DNA of 9,717 nucleotides from an uncultured Flavobacterium sp. (GCA_946480635.1 CAMLKV010000054.1:1-9717); one strand, 5' to 3'. Counted from the stretch's first letter, positions 1 through 7,558 are shown. Notes: generated by a model not told the origin, from the sequence alone. Translations and numbers: made by a program.

Positions 1-554
1 CCTATGCTATCATAAAATCGGATCAGGGCTGTTGGATTTTTAACAGGTAAGAATTTAAGCTTAGAAGAAAATATGTTTGATAATATTATGTTTTCTGATT
101 TTCCTTTAAAACTGCAAAATTGAGGTACTATACCTACTACACCTACTTTAGGTATTTCTTTAAATACTCGAACTGTTTCATTTTGCCAATTGGGTAAAAA
201 CAAAACATCTGCATCAGTGATAGTTATCAGTTCAATATTATGGCCAGTTATCCCTTTTAGTATTGCATTTACTTTACCAATGTTTGATGTATGTATTATT
301 TCATGTATCTTTTTTTCTTGAAGCAATCTATTCAGATACTCAACTACTAATTCACAACTACCATTGTTAACCAGTGTAATAAAAGTTTTATTATGAATAG
401 TTTGCAACAATGAATTGATACACAACTGCAATATCTCAAAACTATCTTTAAAGTAATTTTCTTGATTAGGTATATAAACAGGAATAACTACTTGATGAAG
501 ATATTCTACTTTGTTTATAGGTTTATCTTTATGTGGATTGAGTCCTATCCGCAT
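1..554 (-). CDS. Glycosyltransferase, GT-A fold (GT2-like), 3' end outside window
   Basis: My own translation of the minus strand from the ATG at 554-552 stays open to the left edge (184 codons), so the C-terminus is missing. The protein opens with a short polar stretch, then a first beta-strand (QVVIPVYIPNQ, about residues 21-31), a NNGS segment near residue 63-66, and a SNIGKVNAILKGI helix. The likely metal- and sugar-nucleotide-binding DxD motif is TDADVLF (D114, D116). This order is typical of GT-A enzymes of family GT2, which transfer a sugar from a nucleotide donor at the cytoplasmic face of the membrane. Its ATG overlaps the TAA of the upstream methyltransferase by one base (TAATG), which suggests translational coupling in the operon. 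Donor and acceptor cannot be told from the sequence. I am sure of the fold class and less sure of the family, because the region after the DxD is incomplete. Confidence 0.85.
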   Translation of the reverse strand, partial: MRIGLNPHKDKPINKVEYLHQVVIPVYIPNQENYFKDSFEILQLCINSLLQTIHNKTFITLVNNGSCELVVEYLNRLLQEKKIHEIIHTSNIGKVNAILKGITGHNIELITITDADVLFLPNWQNETVRVFKEIPKVGVVGIVPQFCSFKGKSENIILSNIFSSKLKFLPVKNPTALIRFYDSI

Positions 555-1414
555 TAGTTGATATAATTTTTAAAAACATTCAAAGTATCTGTTCCTTTAA
601 CAAAAATATAATCTGAACTGCCTTTATATTCTAAAACTTCATCAAACTGTTTGTTCTCTCCCACTTTATAAAAAGAAGAAAAACCAACTTCTTTCAGTAA
701 ATTAATTATTGTAGAACATGTTTCAGAATTGTTATTTTCTTCCAGCAATTCAATTATTAAAATACTTTCGTTGATACTTTTTAAAATATTTTTAGCGCCA
801 AGTAAGACTTCTTTTTCAAAACCTTCTACGTCAATTTTTATCATTGCTTTTTTGGATTCAAAATATGTTTCAAAAACATTCAGTTGAATTATTGGAATAT
901 TTATTTTTTGAGAATTATCTCCAAAATCCATTTTTAAAGAATGTCTCCCTTTATTCCATCCAGTATTTATATTTAATTTTTTTTCTTCTTGCTTATCACC
1001 AACACCTAAACAGAAAGGTTTAATATTTACAAAACCGTTCAACGCTATATTGGCCATGAAATTGTTAAAGTTATTTGGTTCAGGTTCAAAAGAAAAAATT
1101 TGGATCTCATTATTCGCTTCCGATGCAGTTAACGTATGAATCCCAACATTTGCTCCAACATCAATAAAATTATAATTCACACTGGCAAAATGTTTTATAA
1201 GATTTAGAATTTCCTTTTCGTTATATTCATCAAATAAAATACTATTTTCTATAGATGAATGTATACCCGCATATAACTTTATATTTTGGTATTTTAATGC
1301 AATTCTCTCACTACCAATTAAGTTCTTGATTAATTTCCTTAATTTAAGGAATCTAAATTTCTCATTGTAATTTTTAATCAAAAAATAAATTAATTGTTTT
1401 TTTAATGGATTCAT
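554..1414 (-). CDS. FkbM-family SAM-dependent methyltransferase
   Basis: A 286-residue protein with the hallmarks of the FkbM methyltransferase family. The SAM-binding motif I is FIDVGANVGIHTL (residues 83-95). The acidic strand end is SFEPEPNNF (108-116). A later KIDVEGFEKEVLLGA block (193-207) is the signature stretch of the family. The N-terminal 50 residues are basic and variable. Members methylate hydroxyl groups of sugars or other small molecules, and in polysaccharide clusters they usually O-methylate a glycan residue in the cytoplasm. The ATG at 1414 is well placed, 25 bases after the preceding gene, with an A/T-rich leader and no Shine-Dalgarno motif, as is usual in Bacteroidetes. 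Its stop overlaps the next start. The family call is firm. The target sugar and position are unknown. Confidence 0.92.
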   Translation of the reverse strand: MNPLKKQLIYFLIKNYNEKFRFLKLRKLIKNLIGSERIALKYQNIKLYAGIHSSIENSILFDEYNEKEILNLIKHFASVNYNFIDVGANVGIHTLTASEANNEIQIFSFEPEPNNFNNFMANIALNGFVNIKPFCLGVGDKQEEKKLNINTGWNKGRHSLKMDFGDNSQKINIPIIQLNVFETYFESKKAMIKIDVEGFEKEVLLGAKNILKSINESILIIELLEENNNSETCSTIINLLKEVGFSSFYKVGENKQFDEVLEYKGSSDYIFVKGTDTLNVFKNYIN

Positions 1415-1439
1415 TCTATAATTTTTATTGAGCTAAATT

Positions 1440-2654
1440 TTAATTATTATTTGCTAATAAGATATTTTCTAAGTCTTTTTTAAACTTTACATCAGAAAAG
1501 TAATCTCCAAAAGGATAAAAAGGCTCATTAGATTTTAAACGATTGTCAATTAAATCCTTCAATTTCTTCTTTAACTCATTAACATCATTCATATTAGCAA
1601 TACACCTGTCATCTATTATAATATCTCGCAATTCGCTTTTTTGTGGAGAAACACATAATACTGGCTTATGGTAGGCTGCTAAAAATGGTGCTTTTCCTAC
1701 CAATATATTACAATATCTAGGTCCGTTTTCTAAAATAACAACAATATCACTTTCATAGATTTGCTCATTTGAAGAATTAGAGAAATTCAAAGTATCTAAA
1801 ATTTGAATATTGGAAATTTTCTCAAATCTTTCTCTCAAATATTTAATTTTTTCTCCTTTCACTCTCAACACAAATTCTGTTTGTTCAATATAGTTATGAT
1901 TTTCAATCAATAATTGCTCATACGCCAGAAGCAAATTTTCAATATTTCTCCCAAACATTAACGCTCCGTGATAAGAAATATTTACTTTCTTATTTTTTTT
2001 AATCATTTGGCTTTGGTCAGACAAATCAAAAACTGTAGCATCATATTGATGTGGTAAAGTGTGAAATTTCTTTTTGGAAGTATACAAATGTTCCAAATCA
2101 TGCGACATATACTTTGCGGAACTTGTACAAGTTTTTGCTTGAGCAACAACTTCTATTATTCTTTTTAAACGAAATAATTCAAGATTGCTAACTGAACTTT
2201 TATATCCAACATACCATGTTAAAGGATAAGGATCATGGAAATTGACAATTGCATTCCTTAAAATTGGTAGATCATGAGTCGCTAAAATCATTTCATGATC
2301 AATTCCTGCACTTCTTATAAAAATATGATTATATTCCTCATAATCTATTTCTTTTATGAATTTAGCATATTGTTCATAAACATAACGTTCTTTTAAAGAA
2401 ACATTAAACAAACGCCAATAAAATTTATTCAAGAAAACAATATGGGCAGGCACTTTTATATTGACAATATGTTTATTTACAGAATTAACTGGTAACAATT
2501 CTAAATCATCATCAGTATCGTTATGAATTATATATTCTACATCAATAATTGCCAACGGATAAGCCTTTCTTAGTTTTGCTAAAAAAGATCTTGAAACTAT
2601 GCCTTCGCTGGTTCCTGATGTTCTTAAATCTTGAGCAATAATTAAAAACTTCAT
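1440..2654 (-). CDS. Glycosyltransferase, GT-B fold (GT1/GT4-like)
   Basis: A 404-residue protein with a two-domain GT-B layout. The N-terminal domain begins MKFLIIAQDLRTSGTSEG, a typical first strand followed by a glycine/serine loop. It contains FIRSAGIDHEMI (112-123) and NFHDPYPLTWYVG (138-150). The C-terminal donor-binding domain starts near residue 224 with VNISYHGALMFGRNIENLL. It continues with VLRVKGE (262-268) and a late block (LVGKAPFLAAYHKPVLCVS, 318-336) that resembles the sugar-nucleotide-binding end of GT4-like enzymes, although a textbook EX7E motif is not obvious. The likely role is cytoplasmic sugar addition to a lipid-linked glycan. Its ATG overlaps the TGA of the preceding glycosyltransferase (ATGA, 4 bases), a coupling arrangement that also fixes this start. 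No transmembrane helix is apparent. The exact CAZy family and linkage cannot be assigned. Confidence 0.85.
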   Translation of the reverse strand: MKFLIIAQDLRTSGTSEGIVSRSFLAKLRKAYPLAIIDVEYIIHNDTDDDLELLPVNSVNKHIVNIKVPAHIVFLNKFYWRLFNVSLKERYVYEQYAKFIKEIDYEEYNHIFIRSAGIDHEMILATHDLPILRNAIVNFHDPYPLTWYVGYKSSVSNLELFRLKRIIEVVAQAKTCTSSAKYMSHDLEHLYTSKKKFHTLPHQYDATVFDLSDQSQMIKKNKKVNISYHGALMFGRNIENLLLAYEQLLIENHNYIEQTEFVLRVKGEKIKYLRERFEKISNIQILDTLNFSNSSNEQIYESDIVVILENGPRYCNILVGKAPFLAAYHKPVLCVSPQKSELRDIIIDDRCIANMNDVNELKKKLKDLIDNRLKSNEPFYPFGDYFSDVKFKKDLENILLANNN

Positions 2655-3577
2655 TGCATGCTTTTTTTAATCTTCAAACCTAACACTAAAAACCTCCTCC
2701 ATTGAAAAAATTTCAGATATATACCCAATAATACAAGCCAATATTTCAGATTTTTTTTATTATCAAAAATTGTTTTTTCAAAACGGTCCAAAAGTAACTG
2801 TAATAATTTATCTGGAAATTGTTTTCCATATTGATTCAACAAATATTTGTAAAAATTAAATGTTGCATTATTCTTCAATAACAAATCATCTATTTTACTA
2901 GTAATATTTATTCCACTCCATCTGAAATTTGCCATACTATCGTTAATTGAATAAATAGGTTTGTTTTCAGCAAATTCAACTACAGCAAGTAAATCGCTAA
3001 ACCAGGCTAAAGGAAAATCTTTAAACTTAATTTCTTCAATTTTCTCCTTTTTAAAGATATATTCACTGAGCGAACTCCTCACTCCAACTGTAAATTTTCT
3101 AATTAAAAAATCTTCTGCATTTTCTAAAACTGGATGTTGCTGTACTTTTGAGGTAACCTCATCATTTTCATTGATAACCTTTGATGCAAACCTTACAACA
3201 TTAACTTTTTTCTCTTCAATAGTAATTAGATTTTCATAGAATGATTTAACTAGATTAGTATCTAAAGTATCATCATCTCCTAAAATCATTACCCATTGTT
3301 CATCTCCAACCATAGTTAAACAACGTCCCCATTGTTTGACTAATGATTTTGATCCCAGATTAGTTTCAAACTGATGATAATGAAAAGAGAATTTTTCTTG
3401 AAATCTATTTAGAATCAAATTAGGAGTCTCTGGACTAGCATCGTTACCTATATAGACCTTAAATCGCTTATCTGTCTGATCAGCAAGCGACTGCAACGTC
3501 TTTTCAAAAAACGTTAATTTATAATAAGGAATAACAATAGCTAACAATTCACAGTATTTTAGGGGCTTAAGATACAA
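2651..3577 (-). CDS. Glycosyltransferase family 2, non-ATG start
   Basis: A GT2-type enzyme of about 308 residues. The first strand is LLAIVIPYYK (11-20), followed by a KTLQSLADQT helix (26-35) and a VYIGNDASPE strand and turn (41-50). The DxD-type metal site is ILGDDDTLD (98-106), and AWFSDLLAV (191-199) carries an acidic residue where the catalytic base is expected. The C-terminal 40 residues are basic and hydrophobic (WLVLLGIYLKFFQWRRF), possibly a membrane-associating helix. There is no ATG ahead of the first strand. The best start is TTG at 3577-3575, and a later TTG at about residue 11 is a weaker option. Reading back from the TTG, the frame stays open for six codons and meets the TAA of the upstream glycosyltransferase, which is in the same frame. 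The enzyme class is clear, the start is uncertain, and the substrate is unknown. Confidence 0.85.
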   Translation of the reverse strand: MYLKPLKYCELLAIVIPYYKLTFFEKTLQSLADQTDKRFKVYIGNDASPETPNLILNRFQEKFSFHYHQFETNLGSKSLVKQWGRCLTMVGDEQWVMILGDDDTLDTNLVKSFYENLITIEEKKVNVVRFASKVINENDEVTSKVQQHPVLENAEDFLIRKFTVGVRSSLSEYIFKKEKIEEIKFKDFPLAWFSDLLAVVEFAENKPIYSINDSMANFRWSGINITSKIDDLLLKNNATFNFYKYLLNQYGKQFPDKLLQLLLDRFEKTIFDNKKNLKYWLVLLGIYLKFFQWRRFLVLGLKIKKSMQ

Positions 3578-3595
3578 ATAATCGTTGCTTTTAAA

Positions 3596-4459
3596 TTACA
3601 ATTTAATCTTTTTAAGCATTTTTCGTATTGTTTGTTCTAACTGATAAATTTTTGAATTTCTTAAGTTAGAATTCTGTTCTTTTAAGTTTTCTATATATTT
3701 AAAATTATCTTCAAGTCTTAGCATTAAAAAATCTATATATTCATCAATAGACATGTGATTTTTAAATTCTTTAAACAAGTTAATTTTATCAGAAAACATT
3801 CTTTCACTTGTCATTGTCATACTTGCAGCATGTTTTCTATACAATGCCAAAATATCGTCTAAATAAACAAAAGAATTTCCTGCTTTAGCTATCTGCACCC
3901 AAAAAAGCCAATCTTCTTTTGCTTTTAAAGTTTCATTGAAACGGATTTTTTCTAATATTGCTTTTGAAAAAAAACCACAATGTATGGGTATTGAAAAAGT
4001 AATATCCCATTTATTTAGAATATTTTTTTCTGTTAATAGTTCCTGATTAAGTTTACAATACGATGCTAAAAGAATTTGTGCATTGAAATCTTCAAACATT
4101 GCAAAACTTGAAACTACAACGGTATTACTTTGTACACTTGATAGTTTATTTATTGATTTTTCAAACTTTGTTGACACAAGACAATCATCTGCATCTAAAA
4201 ATTGAATGTAATCCCCTGAAGCAATATTAAGTCCAGTATTTCTCGCACTACTTAAACCTCCATTCTCTTTTTCTATGTATTTAAACCTGTTATCTTTTTT
4301 ACACCATTCTTCGGCTATTTGCTTCGTATTATCTGTTGCACCATCATTCACAATAATACATTCCCAGTTTGGATATGTTTGTTTCAAAACAGATTCTAAA
4401 CTAACGGGAAGATAGTTAGCTTGATTGTAACACGGAACTATTATGGAAACTTTAAACAT
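3596..4459 (-). CDS. Glycosyltransferase family 2 with C-terminal coiled coil
   Basis: A canonical GT2 enzyme of 287 residues. It has the N-terminal strand SIIVPCYNQANYLPVSLESV, the nucleotide-binding IIVNDGATDNT segment (35-45), and NGGLSSARNTGL (66-77), a stretch highly typical of the WcaA-like branch. The metal-binding FLDADDCL follows (87-94), and KEDWLFW (181-187) holds the likely catalytic-base ED pair. After the catalytic domain, residues about 244-285 form a charged, leucine/isoleucine-spaced helix (KYIENLKEQNSNLRNSKIYQ onward) that looks like a coiled coil ending in lysines. It probably adds a sugar to a lipid-linked glycan on the cytoplasmic side. The ATG at 4459 directly abuts the TAG of the methyltransferase gene, with no spacer. 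The donor is unknown. The coiled coil could mediate oligomerisation or partner contact, but that is inference. Confidence 0.93.
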   Translation of the reverse strand: MFKVSIIVPCYNQANYLPVSLESVLKQTYPNWECIIVNDGATDNTKQIAEEWCKKDNRFKYIEKENGGLSSARNTGLNIASGDYIQFLDADDCLVSTKFEKSINKLSSVQSNTVVVSSFAMFEDFNAQILLASYCKLNQELLTEKNILNKWDITFSIPIHCGFFSKAILEKIRFNETLKAKEDWLFWVQIAKAGNSFVYLDDILALYRKHAASMTMTSERMFSDKINLFKEFKNHMSIDEYIDFLMLRLEDNFKYIENLKEQNSNLRNSKIYQLEQTIRKMLKKIKL

Positions 4460-5170
4460 CTATATTTTTTTAAATAGCCATACTTGATACAAATCAATTT
4501 CAGATGCTTTTTCAATGGGTCTTATTTTTATTCTTTCCAATTGAACTGTTTTAAACGAATTCTTATTTAAAATTTTTTCCAACTTATCTTCAGATATCCA
4601 ATCTTCAATAGGCTGATTAGCACCCATATATTTATTCCATTCTTTTTGTACTTCATCTCTTGGTGTAGAAAGTATTAAAAACCCGCCATCCTTTAATAGG
4701 CAGTAAATGTCCGCAATAAATTCACTTTTCTCCTCATCAGGAACATGCTCAATAACCTCTGAAGATACAATTAAATCAAATTTGACAGAACCATCCTTTA
4801 TCAAATCTTTTGCATTACCAGATTCAAAATCAATCATGGGATATAGTTTTTTTGCGTATTCTATGACTGTTCTAACTGGCTCTATTCCTTTTACATTACC
4901 ATATTGTAATAATAGATTTGTAAGCCATCCCCTACCACAGCCTAAATCTAAAATGGTGTATTCCTCATCTGATATTTGCTCATTTTTGGCGATTTTTACA
5001 AAATTTTGAATAACCTCCCATCTCAGCAATTCTTCATCATTTGGATTAGGCGTATTCCATTTTGAATTTTTTACAAATAAATTCTCATAATATTCTTCTT
5101 CAGATTGTACTAATATTTCCTTTTTAACTAAAGAGTTTTTAATTTTTCTAATAAGTTTAAAAATTTTCAT
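4460..5170 (-). CDS. Class I SAM-dependent methyltransferase
   Basis: A 236-residue protein with a clear Rossmann-type methyltransferase core. Motif I is ILDLGCGRGWLTNLL (73-87). The acidic residue binding the SAM ribose sits in GIEP (95-98). Motif II is FDLIVSSEVIEHVPDE (131-146), and motif III is LLKDGGFLILSTPRD (158-172). This matches the Methyltransf_11/Methyltransf_23 (UbiG-like) groups. The first 50 residues are basic and then acidic and resemble N-terminal extensions of polysaccharide-cluster methyltransferases. The gene lies 11 bases after the export ATPase and abuts the next glycosyltransferase, so it is surely part of the same transcript. A role in methylating a glycan residue, perhaps as a chain-end cap, fits the context but is inference. 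The small-molecule target cannot be read from the sequence. Confidence 0.9.
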   Translation of the reverse strand: MKIFKLIRKIKNSLVKKEILVQSEEEYYENLFVKNSKWNTPNPNDEELLRWEVIQNFVKIAKNEQISDEEYTILDLGCGRGWLTNLLLQYGNVKGIEPVRTVIEYAKKLYPMIDFESGNAKDLIKDGSVKFDLIVSSEVIEHVPDEEKSEFIADIYCLLKDGGFLILSTPRDEVQKEWNKYMGANQPIEDWISEDKLEKILNKNSFKTVQLERIKIRPIEKASEIDLYQVWLFKKI

Positions 5171-5181
5171 AACTAAAATAA

Positions 5182-6438
5182 TTATTTGCTTTCAAGATAT
5201 TTCCAATCCACATCGTCTTGAAATATTTTATTAATTCTTAGGTCAATACGATTCATGATATCAATATTGAATGGATTTGAAACTTCAAAAACAATTGCAT
5301 CTTTCACAACTTCAATATCATTAATTGAATCTCCTAAAAATAAATCTAATTTGTATTTTCCTGGAAGAAGTCTTATTTCTTTTAAAGAAACAGATATGAC
5401 CCCTTTAAAGGTTTCTTTATCGTTCATCTTGTTCAACAAATAATTTTTATTGTTGATTCCTATTAGAGTAACTTCATCAAAATCTTTTATCACCAATCCT
5501 AAAATTAAATTATTAATAGGAAATTTAGATTCAATAGATACTTCTAGCTCAAAATTTGATTTGTATTTTAAAATGTTTTTTTTAGAGTTTAAAATGGCTC
5601 TTTTAATTATTTTATCTCCAATATACTCCATTCTAACGTTATCAAAATTTAAATTTTGATAGACTTTAATAGCTTCTTCAACATTTCCTGAAAAGTTGAT
5701 TAATCCATTATTTAGGAGTATTCCTTTACTACATAGATTCCTTACAGCCCCCATATTGTGGCTCACGAACAACACCGTTCTTCCCTCACCTTTACTCACG
5801 TCATTCATCTTCCCTAAACATTTCTTCTGAAACTCCGCATCGCCTACTGCTAGTACTTCATCTACTATTAAAATCTCTGATTCTAAATGCGCAGCTACGG
5901 CGAAAGCTAATCGCACGTACATACCAGAAGAATAACGCTTAACAGGCGTATCAATATAGCGTTCTACTCCAGAAAAGGCAATAATTTCGTCAAGTTTACG
6001 AGTGATTTCATGTTTGCGCATTCCTAAAATGGCTCCATTTAGATAGATGTTTTCTCGCCCTGTCATTTCGGGATGAAATCCCGTTCCTACTTCTAATAAC
6101 GAAGCTATTCGTCCTTTGGTATAAATCCTACCCGTGGTGGGTTGGGTAACTTGGCTTAATATTTTTAACAAGGTGGATTTACCAGCTCCGTTACGACCTA
6201 TAATGCCTACCGAATCCCCTTGATTGATTTCAAAGTTAATATCACGCAAGGACCAAACATAATCGCTACCTCCTTTACTACTTCTATCATTTGATTCTCC
6301 AATTTTCAGGAAAGGATCTTCTTTTCCACGCACATTATACCACCATCGTTTTAAATCATCTCGAACAGTACCCCTTCCAACTAAACCTAAGCGGTATTGT
6401 TTAGAAATATTTTCGGCTTTTATTATAACTTTACTCAT
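5182..6438 (-). CDS. wzt: Polysaccharide ABC exporter ATP-binding subunit with C-terminal Wzt-type domain
   Basis: The 418-residue ATPase of an ABC-2 polysaccharide exporter (Wzt/RfbB/TagH family). Walker A is GRNGAGKST (81-89). The ABC signature is the family-typical variant RYSSGM (168-173). Walker B with the catalytic glutamate is ILIVDEVLAVGD (189-200), and the H-loop is SHNMG (226-230). The start is the ATG at 6438. Residues about 265-418 form a beta-rich extension with the length and position of the Wzt C-terminal carbohydrate-binding domain, which in O8/O9a-type systems recognises the finished chain end. It should pair with the permease encoded just upstream to flip lipid-linked glycan to the periplasm. 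The gene is compositionally split: lines within 5701-6420 run about 35-47% G+C by hand count, while 5521-5700 runs 18-25%. A 22-base palindrome sits at the junction. The family call is very secure. The carbohydrate-binding role is by homology. Confidence 0.96.
   Translation of the reverse strand: MSKVIIKAENISKQYRLGLVGRGTVRDDLKRWWYNVRGKEDPFLKIGESNDRSSKGGSDYVWSLRDINFEINQGDSVGIIGRNGAGKSTLLKILSQVTQPTTGRIYTKGRIASLLEVGTGFHPEMTGRENIYLNGAILGMRKHEITRKLDEIIAFSGVERYIDTPVKRYSSGMYVRLAFAVAAHLESEILIVDEVLAVGDAEFQKKCLGKMNDVSKGEGRTVLFVSHNMGAVRNLCSKGILLNNGLINFSGNVEEAIKVYQNLNFDNVRMEYIGDKIIKRAILNSKKNILKYKSNFELEVSIESKFPINNLILGLVIKDFDEVTLIGINNKNYLLNKMNDKETFKGVISVSLKEIRLLPGKYKLDLFLGDSINDIEVVKDAIVFEVSNPFNIDIMNRIDLRINKIFQDDVDWKYLESK
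5640..5661. repeat. 22-base perfect palindrome inside wzt
   Basis: The two 11-base arms, TATCAAAATTT and its reverse complement AAATTTTGATA, meet with no spacer. The next flanking pair (T at 5639, G at 5662) does not match, so the palindrome is exactly 22 bases. It covers wzt codons 260-266 and the first base of 267, the linker between the ATPase domain and the C-terminal domain. AT-rich DNA makes palindromes easier to form by chance, so function is not proven. Confidence 0.9.
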
Positions 6439-6510
6439 TTTAGATTTGGGATTTAAAGTATTGAGCTAGTATTATGTATTTAAATTCTTTTATTTTTATG
6501 TCTAAATTAA

Positions 6511-7368
6511 TTAAACTGTATCCATAAAAGATTTTTGAACTTTATTAAATACAACAACTCCAATAATTAATATAAAAATAGCGAATATACACGGATAAAC
6601 TAAAGAATTTAATCCAAAATTACCTACTCCTAAATAAGCATAACGCATATAATCAAATAGTCCATTTAAAGGATTTAGTTGTAAAATCATTTTAAAGCTT
6701 TGAGGCACTGAAGAACTAGGATATATTACTGGAGTGGCATACATTGCCAACTGTACTCCAAAACTAATTAATTGGTTCAAATCTTTATATTTTGTCATCA
6801 TTGAAGACAAGATTAGCCCCAAACCCATTGAAATAACAGCCATCAACAAAATAATCACTGGAGTAAATAATATCCAATTATTAGGTTGAATTTGCCCTTT
6901 AAAACAGAAGTAGAAAACAAATATGATGAACATTAAAAATTGCACTCCAAACTTCATCAAATTGGACACTACAATAGTCAATGGCATTATTAATCGAGGA
7001 AAATACACTTTTCCAAAAATTCCTGCATTTGTATTAAATACTCCAGCAACCGCTGTTAAACAAGTTGAGAAATAGTTCCACAATGTAATACCTGCCATAT
7101 AAAAGGCTAGTTTAGGAGCCCCATCAGTAGATAGTTGTGCTACATTTCCAAAGATAATGGTAAAGGTAATGGTAGTGAGTATAGGCTGGATAAAAAACCA
7201 TAATGGCCCTAGAATAGTTTGCTTATAAACGGTTACAAAATCCCTTCTGACAAATAAAAAAAGTAAATCTCTATAATTCCAAACTTCCTTTAAACGTAGA
7301 TCAAACAAAGAAGATTTTGACTCAATAACATGATCCCATTCCTCACCAACAATCGATTTATTTTCCAT
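6511..7368 (-). CDS. wzm: Polysaccharide ABC exporter permease (ABC-2 type)
   Basis: The membrane subunit of an O-antigen/capsule/teichoic-acid type ABC exporter. I place the start at the ATG at 7368-7366, giving 285 residues. The frame extends 19 codons further to a TTG at 7425, but family members usually begin shortly before the conserved block seen here as EEWDHVIESKSSLFDLRLKE. After it come an amphipathic interface stretch (VWNYRDLLFLFVRRDFVTVYKQT) and the hallmark LGPLWFFIQPILTT. About six hydrophobic segments follow, near residues 54-74, 92-110, 129-158, 166-188, 202-216 and 257-275. The loop FGKVYFPRLIMPL (about 118-130) is also typical. It forms the channel that moves undecaprenyl-linked glycan across the inner membrane, powered by the ATPase encoded 72 bases downstream. 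It is the first gene of the leftward operon. The family is very secure, the start moderately so. Confidence 0.95.
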   Translation of the reverse strand: MENKSIVGEEWDHVIESKSSLFDLRLKEVWNYRDLLFLFVRRDFVTVYKQTILGPLWFFIQPILTTITFTIIFGNVAQLSTDGAPKLAFYMAGITLWNYFSTCLTAVAGVFNTNAGIFGKVYFPRLIMPLTIVVSNLMKFGVQFLMFIIFVFYFCFKGQIQPNNWILFTPVIILLMAVISMGLGLILSSMMTKYKDLNQLISFGVQLAMYATPVIYPSSSVPQSFKMILQLNPLNGLFDYMRYAYLGVGNFGLNSLVYPCIFAIFILIIGVVVFNKVQKSFMDTV

Positions 7369-7488
7369 AGAGGACAACTTATTTTTTGAAAACTCCAAAA
7401 TTAAACTATTTAAAAATCTAACCAAATTTGAGGAGATAAATTAATATTATTAAAAGTAAAAATAAAACCATAAAACAAGCAACCAAAA

Positions 7489-7524
7489 CAAACTATAAAA
7501 CTTACTCTGGATCGTTATGCAAAA
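7489..7524 (-). promoter_or_regulatory. Weak candidate promoter for the leftward operon
   Basis: On the minus strand, TTTTG (7524-7520) is followed after 22 bases by TATAGTTTG (7497-7489). This resembles the Bacteroidetes arrangement TTG-N(17-23)-TAnnTTTG, but the -7 element carries one extra base between TA and TTTG. No exact TAnnTTTG was found on this strand between 7369 and 7720. If used, it would leave a leader of about 115 bases before the wzm ATG. Confidence 0.25.
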
Positions 7525-7531
7525 CGAAGCC

Positions 7532-7546
7532 TCAATATCTTATTGA
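7532..7546. repeat. Short inverted repeat (6-base arms, 3-base loop)
   Basis: TCAATA (7532-7537) and TATTGA (7541-7546) are perfect inverted copies around TCT. It lies in the GC-rich block upstream of wzm and has no poly-T tract, so it does not look like a terminator. It could be a small operator or a leader hairpin. Chance cannot be excluded. Confidence 0.4.
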
Positions 7547-7558
7547 ACGACTCTCCAC

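Noticed and set aside
2961..3239. Plus-strand open frame of 92 codons, antisense to a glycosyltransferase
   Set aside because: It lies entirely inside a well-supported gene with strong GT2 motifs and has a serine/leucine-rich composition typical of an antisense shadow.
4707..5009. Plus-strand open frame of 100 codons
   Set aside because: It is antisense to the class I methyltransferase motifs and shows no recognisable domain.
6439..6510. Possible internal promoter or terminator between wzm and wzt
   Set aside because: The 72 bases contain no TAnnTTTG on the minus strand and no stem with a U-tract. ATTTAAAT alone is expected by chance in such AT-rich DNA.
7369..7425. Extension of the permease to a TTG at 7425 (304 residues)
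   Set aside because: The extra 19 residues do not resemble the start of this permease family, and an ATG at 7368 lies just before the conserved region, so I used the shorter form.
7511..7526. Small hairpin TCGTT-ATGCAA-AACGA
   Set aside because: Five base pairs with a six-base loop and no conserved context is too weak to call on its own.
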